The notes under the pieces are model-generated. The model searched no databases, was not told the DNA's origin, and saw only the letters and a program-made list of their open reading frames with translations. The translations under genes were made by a program, and so were the position numbers. This document shows, piece by piece, positions 8,029 through 17,729 of a DNA stretch of 64,000 nt. This DNA is from an uncultured Eggerthella sp. Lineage in GTDB: Bacteria; Actinomycetota; Coriobacteriia; Coriobacteriales; Eggerthellaceae. Positions within the stretch are counted from its first letter, which is position 1. Each line of letters opens with the position of its first letter. Where the stretch lies: the NCBI GenBank assembly GCA_900542065.1, contig UQLU01000006.1:1-64000 (forward strand), written 5' to 3'.

Positions 8029-8961
8029 ATGAATTTGTCACAACTGCGTTATTTTCGAAAGTTGGCTGAAGTCCAACACTTTACTCGTGCTGCTGAAGCG
8101 CTTTTTATCACCCAGCCTGCACTTTCAAATTCTATTAAGCAGTTAGAAAACGAGCTTGGTGTGCCGCTGTTTGAACAGCATGGTCGCAATGTTCGTTTAA
8201 CTAAGTACGGCAAAGAATTTAATGGGTATGTCTCAGAAGGTCTTGATGTTATAGATAAAGGTATTCAGGTAGCTCAAGAACATGCTAATAGCCTTTCTGG
8301 CACGATTGATATTGGAACAATCTTCACTGTTCAGTCTGATTACTTACCAGCGCTACTGCGTACCTATCGTGGCATCTATGGAACTCAAGTAGATGTGCGT
8401 TTGTATCAGGGCTTAACGCAAGGATTATTGGACAGGTTAGTAGACGGAACGTACGATATTGCGATTTGTGCCTATGCGGAAGGTTTGCCCGATATTGAAT
8501 TTGTTCCTGTATTGACTCAGGACTTTGTTGCCGTAGTGCATAAAGACAATCCTTTAGCGCAACGTGATGAAATAAAAGTTTCCGATATGCGTAAAACAGA
8601 TATCGTTACGTATCGACCAGAAACCTCCATCGGCAGTGAAGTTAAGGGCCTGATAGAAGATTTCGGTTTATCTATCAAACAATGGTGTGATGACGAAATC
8701 ACTCTTGGTGGCGAAGTGTCAGTAAATCCCGATCTTTTAGGCATCTCACTCGATACTTTGGGTTTGGCGCCATTTCCAGAATTGCGGCGCATTCCTTTTG
8801 CTGATGGAGCTGGCAAGGGTGCGCATCAAATCTATCTTGCATATCGAAAAAACGCTCATAAAACTCGAGCCGTAGAAAACATGATTGCTCTAGCGCAGCA
8901 TATGCAATGGGATGGGAAAGAAAGCAAGGTAGATGAAGAATATTTAGCGGACAACAAATAG
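8029..8961 (+). CDS. LysR-family transcriptional regulator, second of a flanking pair
   Basis: This 310-residue LysR protein starts MNLSQLRYFRKLAE and has the helix-turn-helix AAEALFITQPALSNSIKQLE at about residues 19-38, nearly the same as the regulator at 210. The effector domain diverges more, which is expected if the two sense different ligands. GAGGGG precedes the ATG. It closes the catabolic island and is the closest regulator to the acyl-CoA dehydrogenase gene. Target and inducer are inferred from neighbourhood only. Confidence 0.92.
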   Translation: MNLSQLRYFRKLAEVQHFTRAAEALFITQPALSNSIKQLENELGVPLFEQHGRNVRLTKYGKEFNGYVSEGLDVIDKGIQVAQEHANSLSGTIDIGTIFTVQSDYLPALLRTYRGIYGTQVDVRLYQGLTQGLLDRLVDGTYDIAICAYAEGLPDIEFVPVLTQDFVAVVHKDNPLAQRDEIKVSDMRKTDIVTYRPETSIGSEVKGLIEDFGLSIKQWCDDEITLGGEVSVNPDLLGISLDTLGLAPFPELRRIPFADGAGKGAHQIYLAYRKNAHKTRAVENMIALAQHMQWDGKESKVDEEYLADNK

Positions 8962-9089
8962 GGTGCTAGCAGCAATAATTTGAGATAATCTGCACTGAGG
9001 GTCTGTTGGTAAGTAAAACCAGCTTAGTTGCCTGAACGGTTGTCGTTCGGTAATCGCGTTAACGAATACTTTGCGATAAAGGAGGTGCA

Positions 9090-10913
9090 ATGGGAAAGAG
9101 AATTTTAGACGTTGTTCCTTACGTCGTCTTTCTTGTTGCGCTCTTTTTTGTGGAATATAACCTCTTTGGTGTTGAGGACGCTCTGCTTGGTATCGTCTTT
9201 CAGTCCTTTGCAAAAACAATGGTTGAAACCATTGGAATCTCCTTTGCGAACTATCTCAAGCACGCTTTCTTGTTTTTCCTGATGAGTCTGTGCGCTTCAA
9301 TAGCGGGTCTACATCCTGTTTTACTTGTTGCAGGCAGTGCTCTGTACATGTTTGCTATTACGCTTCTTAATTCGGATCCCTATCTGCCACGTAATTTCTT
9401 TATGCTTGGTATGGGCTTTTTGCTTTTGGAAATTTACCCCATCAGTGTAGGAGAGATACCTATTCGCTTAGGAGCAACAATTTTTGCTATAGCGTGCACT
9501 ACTGCATTTATCTACGGAATGAAGGCAGTAAAGAAAGAAAGCGAAATTGAGCGCGATCGGAAATTTGTAATGCGTGCGTTTGATGATATTGGTTTTCAGC
9601 TCATAGATTTATCGCACGGAAATATTATCGATATTGATTCGCACCGAGTTTATAAAATTACGCAGGAATATTGCAACACCGAATACGGTGCAACGTTTAG
9701 GCAGGGTGGTCTGTTAAGCGGAAGGCAGCGCTATACCTTTTCTCTGCTTGTGTGCGCCGAACAAGTTGCCGATATGATACAGGCAGCTTCTCGTAACGTT
9801 AAAACTATGGGCGAAAAAGAACAGGCGTATTTGCTTGATTTGTCCGAAGTCTTTTTAGCGTTTGGAAAAGGTCGGATTCTTCAAGTTCGGGCAATGATAG
9901 ACACGCTGGAAGGGTTCTTAGAGACTCACAGGCTTGAAGAGTACGAACATGACACCACGTGGCGCGCAACGCTAGAAGCACTCGTTAGAACGCTGAGGGA
10001 AAACGTAGCTTCGCGCAACAATAATACGCCGCTTTGGAAGGGCTTAAAATATCGCGCGAAATTCATTCGCGATAATTTTTCGCATAAAAATCCTCAAGTT
10101 CGTTTTGCGATTCAGCTTTCGGTAGTTGTTGGAGTGGGCTTTTTAATTGCTGAAGTTATGAGTGCTTATTTTCAGACGCGATTTGGTGTATGGATTCCTC
10201 TCACATCTTTCTTGATGCTGAATACATATCGTGATGAAACGATCAAAATGATGGGCAGCCAAACTCTTGGAATGTTCGTAGGCATTGTTGTCTTTGTTGG
10301 CGTTGTTCACTTTATTCCTCTGGAAATACGACTGTTTGTTGTGTTGGTGGTCGGTTATACCGTTATTTTGCTTAATTTTGGTCCTGCGGTGTCTATGGCA
10401 GCAGGTACTCAGATGGCACTTACTGCCCTGTATTCAACAATGTCTTTGGGAGATACTCTTTTCCTGCGCTTGCTGTTTGTTCTTTGCGGCACGTTGGTTG
10501 TACTCACAATCATTTTTGTATTGTTGCAGGCACGCCGAAATCTGACCATTTCTCACAAAGTTCAAGAAATGGAAAGAGTGGACGAACGCTTACTTGCTCA
10601 GATACGAAGTGATATTGATCGAGGGCGTGCAGTAAACGATCGAACTTTACAGCTTTTGTACTACCTGCATATGAATGCTTTTATGTTGAATAATTTGGCA
10701 AAACGAACCGACAAAATAATTGCTGGTGAGCTTCATCATCTGGTGGAAGCGAACTTCCACTTTGCTATGGATGCGGGACACGCGGTGGTATTTCTGTATT
10801 CCGATATCAAAAACGAACGATTTGATCATTTAGAGGGCACAACAGAAAAGCTCCGCATTAAGATTGACGATATGCCCGTAGATGAAGTACAAACGCATGC
10901 CGAAGAGCAGTAG
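9090..10913 (+). CDS. FUSC-family membrane protein (aromatic-acid exporter-like)
   Basis: This 607-residue protein has the layout of the fusaric-acid-resistance/YccS-like family: a first membrane bundle in residues 1-150, a soluble helical middle part from about 155 to 340, a second membrane bundle from about 340 to 475 (including RFGVWIPLTSFLMLN, a typical FUSC-like segment), and a soluble charged C-terminus. AAAGGAGGTG precedes the start. Family members export aromatic or organic acids, so it could help the neighbouring CoA-dependent catabolic island, but it lies outside the LysR pair and the link is only positional. Confidence 0.75.
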   Translation: MGKRILDVVPYVVFLVALFFVEYNLFGVEDALLGIVFQSFAKTMVETIGISFANYLKHAFLFFLMSLCASIAGLHPVLLVAGSALYMFAITLLNSDPYLPRNFFMLGMGFLLLEIYPISVGEIPIRLGATIFAIACTTAFIYGMKAVKKESEIERDRKFVMRAFDDIGFQLIDLSHGNIIDIDSHRVYKITQEYCNTEYGATFRQGGLLSGRQRYTFSLLVCAEQVADMIQAASRNVKTMGEKEQAYLLDLSEVFLAFGKGRILQVRAMIDTLEGFLETHRLEEYEHDTTWRATLEALVRTLRENVASRNNNTPLWKGLKYRAKFIRDNFSHKNPQVRFAIQLSVVVGVGFLIAEVMSAYFQTRFGVWIPLTSFLMLNTYRDETIKMMGSQTLGMFVGIVVFVGVVHFIPLEIRLFVVLVVGYTVILLNFGPAVSMAAGTQMALTALYSTMSLGDTLFLRLLFVLCGTLVVLTIIFVLLQARRNLTISHKVQEMERVDERLLAQIRSDIDRGRAVNDRTLQLLYYLHMNAFMLNNLAKRTDKIIAGELHHLVEANFHFAMDAGHAVVFLYSDIKNERFDHLEGTTEKLRIKIDDMPVDEVQTHAEEQ

Positions 10914-11005
10914 GGAAAATGATAGGGCAGAAATCAACAGTATGCTCGCAGGCAAAATGCAAACGTACCCGAATGCCTAGCTGGAAAACAGTAAGATAGC
11001 GAGAC

Positions 11006-12577
11006 TTACGCAAAGAGTCGCTGAATAGGATCAAGCATTTCGGTGCGGCTATCTTGAATGGCTTTTCTTATGCTTCTGGTATAGGTTTCCTCATCTGAAT
11101 CAGAACCCTCGGGATGTTGTAAAACAAGTTCTTCGTTTACGTGGAGTCCTTGAAAATATTCATCTAAGGTCTGCTTGTTAACCGCCAGCCACTCAGGAAT
11201 GTCGTTGACCATTGTTTCAGCAAGTCTGTCCTTTGTTTGAGAAGGCAAGGTGTCAAGAATCTGGTTGTATTCCTGAGCATTTGTTTTGATAGCCGAGGTG
11301 TCAACTCCAGAAGTAAGATGGTCGCGATATTCCTGTTCGCTGCGATTGCTGTTGGGATTGGTGAGGCTTTCGAAACCGCGTTGAAAACTGTCGGCAAGGT
11401 CGTCATACCATGGACGGAAATACCATGTGACATATCCCTCAATGTTTGCATCACAAGTTTCATAAGACTGATTAATTAAAGCAACGTAGTTGTCACGCGC
11501 CTGGGTATATTCGGGATTAGTATCGAATAGGTACTTAATGGTTTTGTTTATCGTTTTCTCGTCGTAGGTTTTTCCCTCTATTTCATAAACCGTTATATTG
11601 ACCTGATCTCTAATAAGTGTTTCAACAAACGTATATTCTCCCGTGTTTTTCGCTCCGCTTGCCTGTTCTTCTGCGTAATTAAACAAGCCGAATGTTGCAC
11701 AGGCAAAAATACAAAGAGTCACAATCGAGTTTGTTATGGTTGTGATACGTAAGCGTTTGTTATGAGCCTCTTCAATTGGGAGGAAAACTTGTTTGAGCTC
11801 TGATAAATCTAAAGAACAAGAGCCAAGAAGGTGTGCGAGAGCAAAAGCGGAAGAAGCACAGAGAGCGATGTTGATAACAATATAGAGAATATGTTCCGAC
11901 TGACCTAATGCGGACAATCCAAAAGCGGTGAATCCATCAACGAGGTATCCAAGCTTGCCTATTTCTCCCATTAAAGCTGAAGAGGAGTCAGTAAAGAGCA
12001 GCTTCGTAGAGGAAAAGGCCTCTCCAAAAGAAGAGATACTGCTTGCTGTGGTGATAGAAATAACAACAAACAGAATTGTGAGAACAACACCCATAACGCA
12101 CCAGGTGAAAAGCATTTGTCCTCTGCGTTGATAGACTGGCTTGTATTCTTTTTTGATTATGCTGTTGTGTATAAGAATCGCCAATGAAAAGTACAGGGGA
12201 ATAGAGCAACATGCAAGCACCCAGTCAAGAACGTTCCACTTAAGGCTTTCGATTAGTAAACTTGCTACTAGAATAGCAGAAACTACAAAGCAAAAAATCA
12301 GTCGGCCAACGCGTCCATTTATTCGTTTTGAAACCTCAGACCCATCCTGAAACATTCCTTTAGTGTTGATTTTTCTGATGATAAAAGGGTAGGCTAGCGT
12401 AATGGAAAAAAGTGCGCTCACCACCGCCCATATCAGCGCAAGCACAACAGGAGGGATCTGCTCAATACAAATGCCAAAGATATAGAGCAAAATAAGGGCA
12501 CATGCTGCTTTTAGAGAAAAAGAACAGATGAATGTTTTATAAGGTAAAAACGCCCTCTTTATTTTTTCTACTAGCAA
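11006..12577 (-). CDS. Multi-pass membrane protein of unknown function
   Basis: I do not recognise this 523-residue protein. The N-terminal two-thirds holds about seven or eight hydrophobic segments (for example near residues 20-65, 90-145, 155-180 and 215-250), and one more near 290-310. The last 210 residues are hydrophilic, charged and helix-prone, and probably extracytoplasmic because they follow an odd final segment; topology is uncertain. It starts at TTG 12577 with GAGG five bases upstream. It converges with the FUSC gene and follows an SDR gene from which it is separated by a terminator. Nothing in the context gives a function. Confidence 0.7.
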   Translation of the reverse strand: MLVEKIKRAFLPYKTFICSFSLKAACALILLYIFGICIEQIPPVVLALIWAVVSALFSITLAYPFIIRKINTKGMFQDGSEVSKRINGRVGRLIFCFVVSAILVASLLIESLKWNVLDWVLACCSIPLYFSLAILIHNSIIKKEYKPVYQRRGQMLFTWCVMGVVLTILFVVISITTASSISSFGEAFSSTKLLFTDSSSALMGEIGKLGYLVDGFTAFGLSALGQSEHILYIVINIALCASSAFALAHLLGSCSLDLSELKQVFLPIEEAHNKRLRITTITNSIVTLCIFACATFGLFNYAEEQASGAKNTGEYTFVETLIRDQVNITVYEIEGKTYDEKTINKTIKYLFDTNPEYTQARDNYVALINQSYETCDANIEGYVTWYFRPWYDDLADSFQRGFESLTNPNSNRSEQEYRDHLTSGVDTSAIKTNAQEYNQILDTLPSQTKDRLAETMVNDIPEWLAVNKQTLDEYFQGLHVNEELVLQHPEGSDSDEETYTRSIRKAIQDSRTEMLDPIQRLFA

Positions 12578-12627
12578 GATAACCTCACAAATACTGGGGG
12601 ATTCTATTGTAATAAAAGATCTTGCGC

Positions 12628-12668
12628 AAAAGAAATACCTTGCATTTTGAAACGATCAAAACGCAAGG
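12628..12668 (-). terminator. Terminator downstream of the second SDR gene
   Basis: On the minus strand CCTTGCGTTTTGA pairs with TCAAAATGCAAGG (one wobble or mismatch) across a 5-base loop, followed by TATTTCTTTT. It ends the SDR transcript and isolates the unknown membrane protein gene. Confidence 0.75.
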
Positions 12669-12801
12669 TGAAACAGTGGAAAAGCATAGAAATTCAAGTA
12701 GTTGTTATATAGCTATTGCGTGGAATAAAGATCTTACGTTGAAGATCCTTCATCTTTAGAAATTTGGGTAGTTTAGACGTTTTGCATAGCTGGCCTGCGC
12801 A

Positions 12802-13644
12802 CTATTCGTCAATAAATAAATCCGATGCTGCTTCTTTGTAAGGCTGAATAGCTTCAATCATACGGGTGAATTTCTTTTCGTATTTCTTTATAGCGTCTTT
12901 ACCTAAAGGAAGCCAAAGCGGCATGGGATCGGGCGATGTTACTACTTGATATACCAATTCGGTTGCTTTTGCGGGATCGCCATGTTGCTGATAGTTATGT
13001 CCCAGGCAATAATCTTCAGCGCTGCGAGCAGGGCTATCGTCATACACTGACAAAGTGTGTTCAGGACGTTTGATAGAAGATCCGTCGAAGAAGTTGGTGC
13101 GGAACATACCAGGAAGAATAACCATGCTCTCAATTCCGAATGGTTTCATTTCTAAAGAAAGTACTTCACTGATCGAAGCTAATACTGCCTTGCCGCCATC
13201 ATAGAGTGATCCGCCTGGATCGCAGGCAAAACTTGCAATAGAGCCAAGCATTACAATGCGGCCTGATTGCTGAGCGCGCATATGGGGTAAAATCGCGCGA
13301 GTTACATTAAGGGTGCCGAAAACATTGGTATCAAAAATGGCGCGTGTTTCTGCGTCGCTTAATTCTTCTAAGGCACCAAAAATGCCATAGCCTGCATTGT
13401 TGACTAAAACATCAATACGACCAAAAGCTTCGAGTGCGGCTTTGACCGCGCCGTCAATTTGTTCTTGTTTGGTAACGTCCAGCGCTACAGGAAGCAAGTT
13501 TTCGTGTTCGCCAAGAGCAGCAGTTACTGCTTCAGGCTTTCTTGCGGTTGCTACTACGCGGCATCCGTGCGCTAAGGCGGTTCGAGCAAATTCGCTGCCG
13601 AATCCTCGGCTTGCGCCAGTGATAAACCAAACGGGAGTGTCCAT
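12802..13644 (-). CDS. Short-chain dehydrogenase, SDR family oxidoreductase
   Basis: This 280-residue protein has the classical SDR motifs TGASRGFG near residues 9-16, NNAG near 86-89, a Ser in MLGSIAS, and the catalytic YDGGK. The segment after the active site is longer than in the SDR at 1666, and a charged C-terminal helix (KKYEKKFTRMIEA) ends it. GAAAGGA lies before the ATG. It follows mtnA on the same strand after a 68-base gap. The family covers ketoreductases of many substrates, so no specific role is given. Confidence 0.9.
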   Translation of the reverse strand: MDTPVWFITGASRGFGSEFARTALAHGCRVVATARKPEAVTAALGEHENLLPVALDVTKQEQIDGAVKAALEAFGRIDVLVNNAGYGIFGALEELSDAETRAIFDTNVFGTLNVTRAILPHMRAQQSGRIVMLGSIASFACDPGGSLYDGGKAVLASISEVLSLEMKPFGIESMVILPGMFRTNFFDGSSIKRPEHTLSVYDDSPARSAEDYCLGHNYQQHGDPAKATELVYQVVTSPDPMPLWLPLGKDAIKKYEKKFTRMIEAIQPYKEAASDLFIDE

Positions 13645-13712
13645 ATCATATTCCTTTCAGGCGTTGTGTTTTTAAAAGCGCTGATACTTTGTACTGATAG
13701 TTTTATGGTTGG

Positions 13713-14831
13713 TTACTTTATATACCGCAATTCCTGTGGGGTCACTACTCCTTTTTCAGTAATAAATGCTGTGATTAAATGACCTGGTGTTACATCAAAT
13801 GCTGGATTGTAGATATCTACTCCTTTAATAGGCTGTGTTAGCACTTCTTCGGTGGCGCGCTGTTCTATCTCGATAGCGAAGCCTTCAGAGAGCTTCCAAT
13901 CTATAGTTGAGGTTGGTGCGGCAATGTAAAAAGGCAGGTGATGATAGTGGGCAAGTACTGCTAGGTTGTATGTTCCAATCTTATTGGCGGTGTCGCCGTT
14001 GGAACAAATTCTGTCTGCTCCAACCACGATTGCATCTATAACTCCGCTTGCCATCAGACTAGCTGCCATATTGTCACAGATGAGTGTTGCGGGAACACCT
14101 GCCCGAGCAAGCTCCCAGGCAGTTAAACGGGCCCCTTGACCAACAGGGCGCGTCTCGTCAGCGAAGACCCGTTCAATCTTCCCTTGCTCAAAAGCGCAGT
14201 ATATTACGCCAAGTGCGGTGCCATAAAAGGCGGTAGCGAGAGACCCTGCATTACAGTGGGTAAGGACGGTAGCTTTGTTTGGCAAGAGGGCGGCTCCATG
14301 GCTGCCAATCGATCGACAGCATGCTTCGTCTTCGGCAATGATTGCTATAACTTCATCAGCGACGTGTGCGCATAGTTCGGGCAACTTTTCGTTGTTCGAA
14401 ATTGCGGCATGAGCCCTGCTTTGAGCGCGGCTTACACCCCAAGATAGATTGACCGCGGTAGGGCGGGCGTTGGAGATAGATTCACAAACACAATCGAGAT
14501 CCTGCAATAAGCGCTCTTTGTTGTGCTCGCGATATTCGCTGTGGTGTTTATTACGGGGAAGAGTTTTTTCTTCTGAGTGGAGGGGAACGGATTCGTTGTT
14601 TTTACTGCAACATACTTCGTTTGCTAGGTAGAGATATACTGCGGCAGCACCCGCAACACCAAGGGCAGGTGCACCACGTATTTCTAGACGTTTGATGGCA
14701 TCAACCATGCGCTCCCAAGATCGAATCTCGCTATATGTAAGATCGTAGGGGAGCTTGGTTTGATCTACGATGAGCACGCAGGATTCCTCTTGCAAAAGAG
14801 TAATGGTGCGGGGAAGATCTGACATGCTCAT
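13713..14831 (-). CDS. mtnA: S-methyl-5-thioribose-1-phosphate isomerase
   Basis: This 372-residue protein is an eIF2B-like isomerase converting methylthioribose-1-phosphate to methylthioribulose-1-phosphate in methionine salvage. Visible family motifs are RGAPALGVAGA (about residues 52-62), the cysteine loop THCNAGSLAT, and VGADRI with the catalytic Asp followed by NGDTANKIGTYNLA. A polar insertion of about 30 residues follows LANEVC and makes it longer than the usual 340-350. No other salvage gene is nearby. ATG at 14831 and 14825 are both possible starts. Confidence 0.93.
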   Translation of the reverse strand: MSMSDLPRTITLLQEESCVLIVDQTKLPYDLTYSEIRSWERMVDAIKRLEIRGAPALGVAGAAAVYLYLANEVCCSKNNESVPLHSEEKTLPRNKHHSEYREHNKERLLQDLDCVCESISNARPTAVNLSWGVSRAQSRAHAAISNNEKLPELCAHVADEVIAIIAEDEACCRSIGSHGAALLPNKATVLTHCNAGSLATAFYGTALGVIYCAFEQGKIERVFADETRPVGQGARLTAWELARAGVPATLICDNMAASLMASGVIDAIVVGADRICSNGDTANKIGTYNLAVLAHYHHLPFYIAAPTSTIDWKLSEGFAIEIEQRATEEVLTQPIKGVDIYNPAFDVTPGHLITAFITEKGVVTPQELRYIK

Positions 14832-14903
14832 AGGTAGGTGCTTTCTTTTCTGGTTTGGTGCTACGTTTAATTCATAGTGAACTAATGATCTTATTGAAGA
14901 CCA

Positions 14904-16796
14904 CTAACCGTTCGATTCGCTTGAGGTGTTGTTCGAGGTTTCGTCTGATGTAGTCGATTCGCTGCTTTCGGAATCATTGGTTGTGCCTGACACATCAGCA
15001 GAAATTGAGGCAATGCTAGAGTTGCTCTCTTCTATTTTTGCCATAATTCGATCGGCTTCGTCTCCTTCTGCGGGAGTAGGTTGATAGTTATTGCTGCTTG
15101 AAGATGACGAAATAGAGCAGGGAATCACATTGATAGAATCGTCGGTGGCAACGTCATCTCCCGTGACGGTAAAGGTCTGCTGGAAAATCATACAGTCTTT
15201 GTCGCTAGGGTTCTTATTGCCTCCGAAACAGAAATTGCCAAGGCTGTATACGATGTAGCGACCGTTGTATTTTTCGTACCCTTGGATTACGTGAGGGTGG
15301 GATCCTACTACGATAGTGGCTCCTGCATCTATGGCAGCATGTCCTAATTCAACTTGATCTGCTCCAGGAACCGTTTCCTTTTCAATTCCCCAGTGGGTAA
15401 AGACAATGATGATTTGCGCGCCTTCGTTTTTGGCGGCGTTAATATTTGCCACCATTTCGTCTTTAATATCAAGACCTTCAGCAAGCATATAGGTACCAAT
15501 CATGGCAACTTTTACGCCTTTGACATCGGCATATGCAACACGGTCGTAACCGAAATTAACAATACCTGCATCGTCAAGCGCTGCAATGGTGTCATCGTAG
15601 CTTTGATCGCCATAATCGTGCGAGTGGTTGTTCGCCAAAGATGCAGCTTCGATATTTCCCGACTTCAGAATTTCGGTATATTCAGCAGGACCCTTAAAGG
15701 CAAAGGTTTTATCCTGGCGCGATTCCGATTCGGTTAAAGTACCCTCCATGTTTACTATGGTGTAGTCGTCTGATCCGAAAATGCTTGCAACATTTTTCAT
15801 GAAGTAAGCAGGATCGTCTGCGTCATCGTATACCGCATTAAAGCTGGTTGAAGGGTCGAAGCTGGAGTCGGTACCTAAGGTGCAGTCGCCAGCAAACGAA
15901 ATGGTAAGAGAGGTTGAAGTAGGCGCTTCCTCGGAAACTGCTAAGGTATCGTCTTGTTGTGTTTGTTGTGGTGCGGTAAGCGCACCAACCACATTAACGA
16001 TTAGCACGATAAGCAAAATAAGAACAATGATTCCGCCTCCGATAATGAAGGGGAGCTTTGATCTGCCATGAGATCCTGAAGCATGGAATGCTGTTCTGTT
16101 GTAGGTACCGCCACGTTCGCCGCCGTTCCCGCCAAAAGAGCGTCGACCGCCCACATAAACATCGTTTTCGTTGCGAGAATACCAGCGGGGATTTTCTAGG
16201 CTGGTATCAAGCGTTGCGCGTGGTGTACGGGGGCTTTCTGCACGGTTAGGGTCGTACCATGAAGGTTGGTTTTGAAGAGATTCACGGCGTGAAGAAGACG
16301 TTCTGTATTCGCTGATTTCTTCGTTTTGGTTGGAGCGACTCTGACGACGTTGGTATTGTCCACTGTGCTGATTTTGGGAAGTACGGAACTGATCGTCGTT
16401 TTGACTTTCTTCGGAAAATGGTTCGCTAAATTGTCCAACATGCTGTCTAGTGCGTCGAGAAGAATTTCTAGCTTGCTCGAATCTGCCTGATGCTTGTTGG
16501 CTATATGAGGACTGCCTGGAAGAGCCTGTTGCGTGTTGAGTCCATTCAGTCATCTGGCGGGTATTGCGAGGCGCCTGATTAGAGGATGCGTATGAAGACT
16601 CTTTTTGGCTTGCATTTCTTGAAACACGTGCCGCATCATCTGCGGAAATACGTGATCTATCAAAATAGCCATCGGTGGTAGATGAACCTGGATCCGAGGA
16701 GCGACGCCTGGGAACAGGTCTTCCGTCTATAACGTTACGATCGCGTGAGCGTGGATCGGAAGGGGTATGACGACGACGGGAGTTGCGATTATCCAT
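14904..16796 (-). CDS. CapA-family (PGA_cap) metallophosphoesterase-like protein with long disordered N-terminus
   Basis: The 630-residue protein has three parts. Residues 1-246 are polar and disordered, rich in Arg, Ser, Gln and Asn. One transmembrane helix spans about 248-272. An extracytoplasmic CapA-like domain spans about 297-550, with FAGDCTLGTD, NNHSHDYG, FTHWGIEKE and GSHPHVIQG. A Ser/Thr/Glu tail ends it. CapA domains occur in poly-gamma-glutamate synthesis and many cell-surface proteins, so capsule synthesis is not proven; no capB or capC is present. AAGGAGA sits before the ATG. It is divergent from map. Confidence 0.88.
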   Translation of the reverse strand: MDNRNSRRRHTPSDPRSRDRNVIDGRPVPRRRSSDPGSSTTDGYFDRSRISADDAARVSRNASQKESSYASSNQAPRNTRQMTEWTQHATGSSRQSSYSQQASGRFEQARNSSRRTRQHVGQFSEPFSEESQNDDQFRTSQNQHSGQYQRRQSRSNQNEEISEYRTSSSRRESLQNQPSWYDPNRAESPRTPRATLDTSLENPRWYSRNENDVYVGGRRSFGGNGGERGGTYNRTAFHASGSHGRSKLPFIIGGGIIVLILLIVLIVNVVGALTAPQQTQQDDTLAVSEEAPTSTSLTISFAGDCTLGTDSSFDPSTSFNAVYDDADDPAYFMKNVASIFGSDDYTIVNMEGTLTESESRQDKTFAFKGPAEYTEILKSGNIEAASLANNHSHDYGDQSYDDTIAALDDAGIVNFGYDRVAYADVKGVKVAMIGTYMLAEGLDIKDEMVANINAAKNEGAQIIIVFTHWGIEKETVPGADQVELGHAAIDAGATIVVGSHPHVIQGYEKYNGRYIVYSLGNFCFGGNKNPSDKDCMIFQQTFTVTGDDVATDDSINVIPCSISSSSSSNNYQPTPAEGDEADRIMAKIEESNSSIASISADVSGTTNDSESSESTTSDETSNNTSSESNG

Positions 16797-16919
16797 GATT
16801 CTCCTTGTATAAAATGTATGGACATATGATACCCCAGAGCAGGCTTTATGTGTTTCTGCTTTCGCATAACTTGCTTAGGGTGTATTCTAGCCTCGAAAGA
16901 ATAGAAAGAGGTAGGCTTT

Positions 16920-17726
16920 ATGAGTCTTGGAAGAAACCGTAGTGGAGTAATTCTTAAAAGTCCTCAAGAGATTGAGGAAATGGCAGAAGCAGGGCGTCTG
17001 TCCGCAAAAGTGCTTCGTGAAGTTGGCGCCCGAGTTCGGCCAGGTGTTTCCACGGCAGAATTGGATCATTTGGCAGAGATGCTTATTCGCATGGAAGGCG
17101 GCATTCCTGCATTTAAGGGATATGGTGGATTCCCTGGATCAATTTGCGCATCTGTTAACGAGCAGATTGTTCACGGTATTCCGTCCAAAAATGTTATTTT
17201 GCAGGAAGGAGATATTCTTTCTGTCGATACGGGCGCTATTGTTGGTGGCTGGGTAGGAGATAATGCTTGGACCTTCCCTGTAGGCAAGATTTCTCCTGAA
17301 AAGCAGCGTTTGCTCGAGGTGACGGAAAAATGCATGTGGGCAGGTATTGAAGCTGCTCGTCCTGGTAATCATTTGGGCGATATTGGCCACGCCATCCAAG
17401 AGATTGCAGAAAAAGCAGGATATGGTGTTGTGCGTGAATACGTTGGTCATGGTGTTGGTCGCAATATGCACGAAGAGCCTAACGTTCCCAACTATGGTCG
17501 TAAGCACCATGGTATGAAGTTGGAGCCAGGTATGGTAATTGCGATTGAGCCTATGATTAATATCGGCACGTACCGCACAAAAGTTATGAGCGATGGCTGG
17601 CTAGTAGTAACGCGCGATGGCAAACCTTCAGCACATTTTGAAAAGACTATCGCTATTACCGAAGACGGTCCTCGTTTGTTGACGGTTGAACCTGATTATA
17701 GACGTCCTGTGGAGCCAAAGAATTAG
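16920..17726 (+). CDS. map: Type I methionyl aminopeptidase
   Basis: This 268-residue enzyme removes the N-terminal methionine from new proteins. The metal ligands of the pita-bread fold are visible: Asp in SVDTGA, Asp in VGDNAWTF, His in YVGHGVGR, Glu in AIEPM and Glu in HFEKT. Length fits type I enzymes with a short N-terminal extension. It is divergent from the CapA gene and converges with nadK, with only three bases between the stop codons. AGAGGTAGG precedes the ATG. Confidence 0.96.
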   Translation: MSLGRNRSGVILKSPQEIEEMAEAGRLSAKVLREVGARVRPGVSTAELDHLAEMLIRMEGGIPAFKGYGGFPGSICASVNEQIVHGIPSKNVILQEGDILSVDTGAIVGGWVGDNAWTFPVGKISPEKQRLLEVTEKCMWAGIEAARPGNHLGDIGHAIQEIAEKAGYGVVREYVGHGVGRNMHEEPNVPNYGRKHHGMKLEPGMVIAIEPMINIGTYRTKVMSDGWLVVTRDGKPSAHFEKTIAITEDGPRLLTVEPDYRRPVEPKN

Positions 17727-17729
17727 CAA

